Source: Lentisphaeria bacterium (GTDB lineage: Bacteria; Verrucomicrobiota; Lentisphaeria; Victivallales; GWF2-50-93). Taken from it: 9,734 nt of DNA. Made by a program: the position numbers and the translations under genes. A model generated the notes under the pieces. The model was given only the letters and a program-made list of their open reading frames with translations, did no database searches and had not been told where the DNA came from. The DNA lies in NCBI GenBank assembly GCA_020056205.1, contig JAGVIF010000127.1:1-9734 (forward strand), written 5' to 3'. Shown one piece after another: positions 1 to 5,846 of this stretch (its first letter is position 1; each line of letters opens with the position of its first letter).

Positions 1-175
1 CAAGAAAGCGTATTTGCAAATGCAAAATGCCTTGAGTCAAAACCTAACAGTCTTCAGTCTATACGGCTATCAACCTTGGCATCCTGTGGGATGCCTGTGC
101 AAAAATTCATTAAAAACCGCGCATTTTAAACCTCATTCTAACTTTTCTTTAACTTATTTAGCAAAAACGACTTGA
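1..175 (+). other. possible 3' end of an upstream gene (uncertain)
   Basis: Two overlapping plus-strand frames are open from the left edge. Frame 1 has 42 codons and stops with TAA at 127-129. Frame 2 has 57 codons and stops with TGA at 173-175. Neither gives a recognisable protein. Frame 2 would end inside the -35 box of the next gene's promoter, so frame 1 is the better candidate if either is real. The stretch may equally be noncoding leader. No gene is claimed; the entry records what lies left of the promoter. Confidence 0.15.
78..95 (+). other. short hairpin upstream of the sensor gene
   Basis: GGCATCC at 78-84 and GGATGCC at 89-95 form a perfect 7-bp stem around a TGTG loop. No T-run follows on either strand, so it is a poor intrinsic terminator. 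It lies about 80 bp upstream of the promoter -35 box and could be a leftover repeat, an operator or the end of an upstream transcript; the sequence does not decide. Confidence 0.3.
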
Positions 176-200
176 CAAAATTAAGATTTTTGCATACATT
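172..200 (+). promoter_or_regulatory. sigma70-type promoter for the PAS/GAF sensor gene
   Basis: A perfect -35 hexamer TTGACA (172-177) is followed after exactly 17 bp by TACATT (195-200), which matches the -10 consensus at 4 of 6 positions. Transcription would begin near 207, giving a leader of about 60 nt before the ATG at 268. The leader contains two closely spaced GTTAAG copies (around 218-230) but no riboswitch architecture that I recognise. The promoter points at the sensor gene and nothing else. Confidence 0.65.
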
Positions 201-267
201 AGGGCAGGCTGAGTGGTGGTTAAGTGTTAAGCAAGGGTGAGCAAAACCGCTAAACGCAGGAATCCAG

Positions 268-2490
268 ATGAGCAAAAACGCACAGGCAAAAAGTTGTATT
301 CTGGCAGGCGCCGTGGTTTTTTTGGCTGTTTTATCCTCATTTGAGCTTTTCAGATTCCTCTGTGTTTCTTCCCCCCAATTTTACATCTGTCGCTGGTTGT
401 TTTGCATTATGGTTTCCGTCGCCGTCGCAATCGCCCTCCTGCTTCTGCATCGGCAGCAATCAGCCGCGTCCGCCAAACTTGTGTCAAAGTCTGAAGAGGG
501 CAAACGCCTTGAAGACGCCCTCCACAAGTCGGAGGAGAAATATAAAATCATATTCGAGGAAGCCAGCGACGGTATTATTCTGCTTGACAAGGAAAAAGCT
601 GCAATCGCGGATTTTAACCCAAGGATGGCAGACATGCTCGGCTATTCAATGGATGATTTTCAAAAATTGGAAGCAGACAAAATAGAGTGCCCTAAAAGAG
701 ACAATATAATAAAGCTCATCAGGAAAGATTCTAAGACTGGCTCTTCCGATGGCAAACCTATTCATTTCAAAACAAAATTAAACGGAAAAAATGGTGAAAA
801 AGTTGATGCCTTCCTGACCGCCAAAGACATCTTAATATGCGAAAGGAAATACCTGCTCTTGATCTGCAGAGATCTTTCTTCAGACAGGCAGTTTGAAAGA
901 AAACTCCATGATTTCGCGCGCTTCTCAAACACATTGATTGAGGCCAATCCGTCACCAATATTCTACAAGAATCGGGAAGGCCGTTATATCGGATGCAATG
1001 CCGCTTTTGAAAGTTTCATCGGATTGAAGAGAGACCAGATAATCGGCAAGACAGTCTTTGAGGTGGCTTCAGAAGAAATGGCTTCCAAATGTCACGAAAA
1101 GGACGGAGAGCTTTTCGCTTCGCCCGGCATTCAAGTGTATGACCACAAAATCAAAAAAAAGGACGGCTCCGTCCGCGATGTCATTATCAACAAAGCCACA
1201 TACACGGACAGAAAGGGAAATGTCATAGGTTTGATCGGCTCAATAAGCGATGTTACCGAACTGCGCAAAATAAACAGAGAATTAAACATCTCCGTCAAAA
1301 CATGGCAAGATACTTTTGACGCTTTCGACGACATAATATTTATAATAGACAAGAACTACAGAATCCTTCAATCTAACAAGTCGGCAAAAACAAATTTTCT
1401 TGGAATAAATATTGACGGATCTTTATGCTACAAAATAGTACACGGCGACAATGCCCCGCCGGAATACTGTCTCTGCCGACAGACATTTGAGAAAGGAGTA
1501 AGCAAAAGCGTCGAATCCTTCAACAGCCTGCTCAATAAATATATAGAATTCATATACTACCCTGTCAAGAACCAAAAGGGCGAAGTTGTCCAGGTAATAC
1601 ACGTATTGAAAGACATCAACGTACGCAAAAAAGTGGAACAGGAATTAATTAGAAGCAGAAAAGCGCTCCTCGCTCAAAATAAGGCTCTTACCAGATGGAT
1701 TGATTCGGAAACTATTTTGAAAATGCCGATGGAAAAACTCCTAGCTGAAATAACAAAAGAAATCTCGACCGTCCTAAATGCGGCGATGGTGGGAATCTGG
1801 TTCTTTGACTCCAAAAAAGAAAAAATAACATGCGCCTGTGTCTACGACAAAAGGAAAAATGCCTTCGACTCAGGCAACAAGCTAAAAAAGAGCGATTTTC
1901 CTGAATATTTCGAAACCTTATTGAGAGACAAGATTCTAAGCGCGGACAATGCCCACACCGATTCGGGAACGATGGAATTGCTCCAATCATACTTAATTCC
2001 GCGCGGCATAACTTCCATGATGGATACGCTCATTTCAGTCGGCGGAGAACCTCTCGGAGTCCTGTGTTGCGAGCATACGGGAGAACCGCGAAACTGGTCT
2101 ATAGACGAAAATAGTTACGCCATCTCAATGGCGAATATCATCTCTCTATACTTCCAGTCTTCAAAATGCGAAAACACGGAAAAAATGCTCAACGAACAAA
2201 CAGGCAAATTTGATGATATGATGAAATACGCTGAAATCGGCATTATGGTAGTGAACGGCGCGGAACGAGCCGTTTATGTCAATCCGGCGGCCGAGATTTT
2301 CTTCGGAGACAAAATAAAAGATATACTTGGAGAAAAGTGCCCGGAGGAAATTCTGAAATGCGACGGCATGACACGGCTCGACATAATCAGAAAAGATAAA
2401 AGCAAAGGCACAGGATTAATAATCTCGGAGAAGTGCAAATGGGACGATAAAGACGCGCGTATTTTCGCAATAAAGGATATTTCCGGGTAA
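268..2490 (+). CDS. membrane-anchored multi-PAS/GAF sensor protein lacking an output domain
   Basis: Likely a cytoplasmic-membrane signal sensor of 740 residues. Two hydrophobic segments (about 11-33 and 39-60) flank a very short outer loop, so sensing is probably cytoplasmic. A charged linker with coiled-coil character (70-92) follows. Next come PAS-1 (about 88-207), PAS-2 (about 213-335, ending in a typical SDVTELRK), and PAS-3 (about 345-455). PAS-3 carries Cys387, Cys401 and Cys403 around an HGxxxPPxxC pattern. A GAF domain (about 475-630) and a fourth PAS-like unit (about 648-740) complete it. The chain stops at IKDISG, the usual end of a PAS core, so no HisKA/HATPase, GGDEF, EAL or HTH follows; proteins of this layout normally continue into a histidine kinase. 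The start at 268 is backed by AGGA at 258-261 with a 6-nt spacer and the promoter at 172-200. The stop lies in the arm of an inverted repeat, so the gene may be 3'-truncated. It could still work by heterodimerising with a separate kinase. Confidence 0.85.
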   Translation: MSKNAQAKSCILAGAVVFLAVLSSFELFRFLCVSSPQFYICRWLFCIMVSVAVAIALLLLHRQQSAASAKLVSKSEEGKRLEDALHKSEEKYKIIFEEASDGIILLDKEKAAIADFNPRMADMLGYSMDDFQKLEADKIECPKRDNIIKLIRKDSKTGSSDGKPIHFKTKLNGKNGEKVDAFLTAKDILICERKYLLLICRDLSSDRQFERKLHDFARFSNTLIEANPSPIFYKNREGRYIGCNAAFESFIGLKRDQIIGKTVFEVASEEMASKCHEKDGELFASPGIQVYDHKIKKKDGSVRDVIINKATYTDRKGNVIGLIGSISDVTELRKINRELNISVKTWQDTFDAFDDIIFIIDKNYRILQSNKSAKTNFLGINIDGSLCYKIVHGDNAPPEYCLCRQTFEKGVSKSVESFNSLLNKYIEFIYYPVKNQKGEVVQVIHVLKDINVRKKVEQELIRSRKALLAQNKALTRWIDSETILKMPMEKLLAEITKEISTVLNAAMVGIWFFDSKKEKITCACVYDKRKNAFDSGNKLKKSDFPEYFETLLRDKILSADNAHTDSGTMELLQSYLIPRGITSMMDTLISVGGEPLGVLCCEHTGEPRNWSIDENSYAISMANIISLYFQSSKCENTEKMLNEQTGKFDDMMKYAEIGIMVVNGAERAVYVNPAAEIFFGDKIKDILGEKCPEEILKCDGMTRLDIIRKDKSKGTGLIISEKCKWDDKDARIFAIKDISG

Positions 2491-2606
2491 ATATTCACCG
2501 AACCCCGCCTGCCTGCCCCGCTTGGGCGGTAGGCAGGTGTCCGCTTGGCTGTGTGAGCGTACTCGCTCAGACAGGCGCGCGGACAGGTCATTTCGGTGAA
2601 TATTTA
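2488..2606. repeat. 119-bp inverted-repeat element with branched internal hairpins
   Basis: The outer arms are perfect 15-bp inverted repeats: TAAATATTCACCGAA at 2488-2502 and its reverse complement at 2592-2606. Inside, CCTGCCT (2508-2514) pairs with AGGCAGG (2531-2537) and extends inward to 2517/2528. TGTCCGC (2538-2544) pairs with GCGGACA (2579-2585). Enclosed by that stem, 2549-2559 pairs with 2564-2574 with one mismatch around a TACT loop. The predicted fold is a branched cruciform or RNA with an AT-rich base and GC-rich limbs. It has no coding capacity, so it resembles a MITE- or REP-like non-autonomous element. The left arm contains the stop codon of the upstream sensor gene (TAA 2488-2490). 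No target-site duplication is obvious. A role as a complex terminator for the sensor transcript is the main alternative. Confidence 0.7.
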
Positions 2607-2613
2607 CATCTAA

Positions 2614-2637
2614 CCCGTTTTTCGCGCGAAAAACGGG
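2614..2637. terminator. 24-bp perfect palindrome, possible transcription terminator
   Basis: The 12-bp half-site CCCGTTTTTCGC is followed at once by its exact reverse complement, giving a perfect palindrome centred between 2625 and 2626. As RNA it would form a stem of about 10 bp with a GCGC tip. It lies 124 bp past the sensor stop codon. No uridine run follows directly on either strand, so classic intrinsic termination is doubtful. A protein-binding site or repeat relic is possible. Confidence 0.45.
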
Positions 2638-2650
2638 CTAAATATAGCCC
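2635..2650 (+). other. hairpin overlapping the 24-bp palindrome
   Basis: GGGCTA (2635-2640) pairs perfectly with TAGCCC (2645-2650) across an AATA loop, followed by AAAAATTTT. Its left arm reuses the last three bases of the neighbouring palindrome (2614-2637), so the full versions of both hairpins cannot form together. This recalls attenuator geometry. No gene lies downstream on the same strand, so regulation seems unlikely and a 3'-end structure is the simpler reading. Confidence 0.35.
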
Positions 2651-2705
2651 AAAAATTTTGAATTCCACAATCGGGACGATTATGGTACATCAAGAAAAAA
2701 AAGAT

Positions 2706-2835
2706 GCAAGCCAGAGGCTTGCGCTACTTCTTGTTTGCCTGCAAGCCGGAGGCTTGCGCTACTTCTTGTTTGCCTGCAAGCCAGAGGCTTGCGCTACTTC
2801 TTGTTTGCCTGCAAGCCGGAGGCTTGCGCTACTTC
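2706..2835. repeat. 35-bp tandem hairpin repeat, 3 full copies plus 25 bp
   Basis: Copies begin at 2706, 2741, 2776 and 2811; the last stops after 25 bp. Each copy begins with GCAAGCC, three loop bases, then GGCTTGC, a perfect 7-bp stem, followed by GCTACTTC and a linker ending TTTGCCT. The only differences I see are in the loop, which alternates AGA, GGA, AGA, GGA, so the real period is a 70-bp dimer duplicated once. The period is not a multiple of three, so frames reading through it give repetitive artefacts, not protein. It is REP/BIME-like in design: short GC-rich palindromes spaced regularly between convergent genes. There are no unique spacers, which rules out a CRISPR array. Confidence 0.9.
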
Positions 2836-2919
2836 GAATTGCACCTTAACTTAGCGCCATTCTGGACAGGCTTTATTTGTGAATTCCTCCTTTGAAACTT
2901 CACCACCGATGAACACCTA

Positions 2920-2949
2920 TTTTATCAATTTAGTTTCATTTTGATAAAA
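2920..2949 (-). terminator. AT-rich hairpin downstream of uvrA
   Basis: TTTTATCAA (2920-2928) pairs perfectly with TTGATAAAA (2941-2949) across a 12-nt loop. It lies 22 bp past the uvrA stop on the minus strand. The stem has almost no GC and no following U-run, so it would be weak alone. It probably acts with the adjacent hairpin at 2950-2964 to end the uvrA transcript before the convergent sensor gene. Confidence 0.35.
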
Positions 2950-2964
2950 CTGCGAAATTCGCAG
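2945..2964 (-). terminator. short stem plus T-run directly after uvrA
   Basis: Read on the minus strand, CTGCGA-ATT-TCGCAG (2964 to 2950) forms a 6-bp stem with a 3-nt loop and is followed at once by TTTTAT. It begins only 7 bp after the uvrA TAG. The geometry is that of a small intrinsic terminator, though the stem is short and the U-run brief. The T-run shares bases with the right arm of the next hairpin (2920-2949). Confidence 0.45.
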
Positions 2965-2971
2965 CAGTCCG

Positions 2972-5821
2972 CTATTTTGAAAACAATTTTTTCAGGAATT
3001 TGCCGGTGTATGATTTTTTTGATTTTGTGATTTGCTCGGGGGTGCCGTCGGCGACGATCTCGCCGCCGGCGTCTCCGCCTTCCGGTCCGAGGTCTATTAT
3101 CCAATCGGCTGTTTTTATTATTTCCAGATTGTGTTCGATGACCAAGACAGTGTTTCCCAGATTCCTCAATTTCAGGAGTACCTCAAGAAGTTTTCCAACG
3201 TCATCCACATGCAATCCTGTCGTGGGTTCATCGAGGATATAGAGGGTGTGTCCTCTTGGAATTCTTGAAAGTTCGGTTGCGAGTTTGACTCTTTGAGCCT
3301 CTCCGCCGGATAAAGTTGTAGCCTGTTGTCCGAGATGGATGTAGCCAAGCCCGACATCGGCGAGGGTCTTCAGTTTCCTGTGAATTTGCGGGATTGCCTT
3401 GAAAAAAACGGCTGATTCCTCGACTGTCATATCGAGGACATCGGCTATGCTTCTGCCCTTGAAAAGTATGCCGAGCGTCTCGCGGTTGAAATGGCGTCCG
3501 CCGCACGCCGAACATGTTACATATACATCGGGGAGAAACTGCATTTCAATTTTTTTTACGCCATCGCCGGAGCATTCCTCGCATCTTCCGCCTTTCACAT
3601 TAAAACTGAATCTTCCTGATTTGTAGCCTCTCATTTTTGATTCGGGCAGTTTCGCGAAAATATCTCTTATCAGGGAGAACGCCCCCGTGTAAGTCGCCGG
3701 ATTTGAGCGCGGAGTTCTTCCTATAGGGCTTTGATCAATGACGATTGATTTGCCTATATGCTCAAGGCCTTTTATTCCGGCGTGTTTTCCCGGAATTTCC
3801 GTTCCTATTTTAAAGTGTCTGTTCAGAGCCAAGCGCAGGGTTTCGTCCACTAAACTGCTCTTTCCGGAGCCTGAGACGCCGGTTATGCAGCAGAAAATTC
3901 CGAGGGGGATTTTTACGTCTATATTTTTTAAATTGTTATGCGATGCTTTCTCTATTATCAGAAAATTACCGTTGCCTTTTTTTCTTTCTTTCGGCACGGG
4001 GATTTCTTTTTTCCCCGCGAGGTAAGCTCCCGTGAGGGACTTGCCGGACTTTTCTATTTGCGAAGGCGTGCCTTCCGCCACAATTTCGCCGCCGTGTATT
4101 CCGGCGCCCGGTCCAAGGTCTATGACATAATCCGCGCTTCTTATCGTCTCCAAATCGTGTTCAACGACGACAACGGTGTTGCCGGCGTCTCTCAACTTTG
4201 TCAATGTTTCAATCAGCTTCATGTTGTCTCTTTGATGGAGTCCGATGCTTGGCTCGTCAAGGATGTAAATAACTCCGGTCAAACCGCTTCCGATTTGGGT
4301 TGCGAGCCTTATTCTCTGGGCTTCGCCGCCGGCAAGCGTTCCGCTTTCGCGCTCGAGCGCGAGATACGATAGTCCGACATCGGCGAGGAACGCCAGTCTT
4401 GAGCGAATTTCGCGAATTATCTCTTTTGATATTTTTTCCTCTTCGCTGTTAAGTTTAAGCGATTCAAGATGTTTCCGCGCCCTTTCGATTGTGAGCGCGT
4501 TGAATTTGTTGATAGAGATTCCGCCAACTGTTACGGCGAGACTTTCCGGATTGAGCCTTGCCCCGCGGCAACCCGGGCACTCCACTCGTCTCATATACTT
4601 TTTGAGTCTTTCCCTCACCCCCTCGCTTTCTGTTTCGATGAGTCTTCTCCGGAGATTGGCGAGGATTCCCTCAAACGGTTTTTCCAATTTACGCATCCGG
4701 CCTGAACGCCAGTAATCGAATCTTATCGCCTCATTTCCGCTCCCGTGAAGAAGAACATTTTTTATGTGTTCCGGAATCTCCCTGAAAGGAACAGTTGTCA
4801 TGTCCGGAAAATTAAAACGGTCGGCAATGCAGCGCAAGAGGTGATTGTAGTATATCATCAGTCTGCGCGGTCCCCTTCGCCATGCGGGGATGGCGCCTTT
4901 TTTGATTGGAAGGTCAGGATTCGGTATTACGAGCTCAACGGTAAAGACTTGTTTCGTGCCGAGTCCGTTGCATTCCGGACAGGCTCCGTAGGGGCTGTTG
5001 AATGAGAAATTTCTCGGAGCGGGCTGCGCAAAGCTTATCCCGCATTTCACGCAGGCGAGTTTTTCGCTTATTTTTTCCTCATCCCACCCGGAGGAGCCGT
5101 TATTTTCGAGCAGGACAATGATTTGTCCGCCGCCGCATCTCAGCGCCAGTTCAATGGAATCGTTGAGCCTCGTTTTTTCTATCGTCCCCGTAACAAGCCT
5201 GTCAATCACAGCTTCAATACTGTGCCGCTTGTTCTTGTCCATTTTCGGAATTTCATCGTCAAGGGAAAATATTTCTCCGTCAATTCTCGCCCTCAAAAAA
5301 CCGTCTCTGCGCAGTTTTTCCAAGACATCTTTTTGTTCCCCCTTTTTTCCGGCCGCGGCCGGCGCGAGCATGACGAGTTTTTTTTTGGCCGGGTAAGAAA
5401 GTATTTTTTCGCATATTGCCTCCGCGCTTTGTCCGTGAACATCTTTGCCGCACTTTGGGCAATGCGGTTTGCCGACGTGCGCGTAGAGAAGCCTTAAATA
5501 GTCATAAATCTCGGTGCTTGTGGCGACAGTGGAACGCGGGTTATTTCCGGCCGAACGCTGCTCTATGGCTATAGCCGGTGAAAGTCCTTCAATATGTTCG
5601 ACATCCGGCTTCTGCATCTGGTCGAGAAACTGCCGCGCGTATGCCGACAAGCTTTCAACATATCTCCTCTGTCCTTCGGCGTAGAGAGTGTCAAAGGCGA
5701 GGGATGATTTGCCGGAGCCGCTTGGTCCGGTTACAACGACAAGCTTGTCTCTCGGAATTCTGACATCTATCCCCTTGAGATTGTGCTGTCTGGCGCATTT
5801 TATGTAGATTTCTTTCAGCAT
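2972..5821 (-). CDS. uvrA: UvrA, excinuclease ABC subunit A
   Basis: This is the damage-recognition ATPase of nucleotide excision repair. A UvrA dimer with UvrB scans DNA, loads UvrB at lesions and leaves before UvrC cuts. The 949 residues are full length for the family. ABC module I has Walker A GPSGSGKS (32-39), signature LAGGE (496-500), Walker B YILDEP (519-524) and the switch His555. ABC module II has Walker A GVSGSGKS (648-655), signature LSGGE (837-841), Walker B YILDEP (861-866) and His897. Zinc-binding cysteine sets are C257/C260...C281/C284 and C747/C750...C770/C773, with the family's extra CxxC pairs at 121/124 and 415/418. The family stretch [19 protein letters not shown] (695-713) is intact. 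AGGA at 5828-5831, 6 nt from the ATG, supports the start. It follows hsdR by 25 bp on the same strand, so read-through co-transcription is possible. No LexA box is evident in the 25-bp gap. Nothing looks degraded. Confidence 0.98.
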   Translation of the reverse strand: MLKEIYIKCARQHNLKGIDVRIPRDKLVVVTGPSGSGKSSLAFDTLYAEGQRRYVESLSAYARQFLDQMQKPDVEHIEGLSPAIAIEQRSAGNNPRSTVATSTEIYDYLRLLYAHVGKPHCPKCGKDVHGQSAEAICEKILSYPAKKKLVMLAPAAAGKKGEQKDVLEKLRRDGFLRARIDGEIFSLDDEIPKMDKNKRHSIEAVIDRLVTGTIEKTRLNDSIELALRCGGGQIIVLLENNGSSGWDEEKISEKLACVKCGISFAQPAPRNFSFNSPYGACPECNGLGTKQVFTVELVIPNPDLPIKKGAIPAWRRGPRRLMIYYNHLLRCIADRFNFPDMTTVPFREIPEHIKNVLLHGSGNEAIRFDYWRSGRMRKLEKPFEGILANLRRRLIETESEGVRERLKKYMRRVECPGCRGARLNPESLAVTVGGISINKFNALTIERARKHLESLKLNSEEEKISKEIIREIRSRLAFLADVGLSYLALERESGTLAGGEAQRIRLATQIGSGLTGVIYILDEPSIGLHQRDNMKLIETLTKLRDAGNTVVVVEHDLETIRSADYVIDLGPGAGIHGGEIVAEGTPSQIEKSGKSLTGAYLAGKKEIPVPKERKKGNGNFLIIEKASHNNLKNIDVKIPLGIFCCITGVSGSGKSSLVDETLRLALNRHFKIGTEIPGKHAGIKGLEHIGKSIVIDQSPIGRTPRSNPATYTGAFSLIRDIFAKLPESKMRGYKSGRFSFNVKGGRCEECSGDGVKKIEMQFLPDVYVTCSACGGRHFNRETLGILFKGRSIADVLDMTVEESAVFFKAIPQIHRKLKTLADVGLGYIHLGQQATTLSGGEAQRVKLATELSRIPRGHTLYILDEPTTGLHVDDVGKLLEVLLKLRNLGNTVLVIEHNLEIIKTADWIIDLGPEGGDAGGEIVADGTPEQITKSKKSYTGKFLKKLFSK

Positions 5822-5827
5822 TTATCA

Positions 5828-5831
5828 TCCT
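5828..5831 (-). promoter_or_regulatory. Shine-Dalgarno site of uvrA
   Basis: AGGA on the minus strand lies 6 nt before the uvrA ATG, inside the 25-bp gap after the hsdR stop. It fixes the uvrA start and means uvrA can be translated independently of upstream ribosomes. The gap is too short for a complete promoter; any uvrA-specific promoter would have to lie inside the 3' end of hsdR. Confidence 0.6.
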
Positions 5832-5846
5832 AATTTTATTTAAGCC

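Noticed and set aside
207..267. Riboswitch such as a c-di-GMP type in the sensor leader
   Set aside because: The leader is about 60 nt and shows none of the conserved blocks I know for common riboswitch classes.
2488..2606. tRNA or tRNA-like gene, because of the branched fold
   Set aside because: It has no T-loop consensus, no 7-bp acceptor with the expected spacing, and a 15-bp outer stem, which does not fit a tRNA.
2706..2835. CRISPR array
   Set aside because: The units are directly abutting 35-bp copies with no unique spacers, and no cas genes are present.
2553..2895. Small repetitive proteins encoded across the tandem repeat
   Set aside because: The reading frames are forced by the repeat; the 35-bp period shifts frame at each copy, and there is no convincing ribosome-binding site or family resemblance.
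3938..5497. Plus-strand open frames of 80-144 codons opposite uvrA
   Set aside because: They are antisense shadows of a fully conserved gene, with no family resemblance or start signals.
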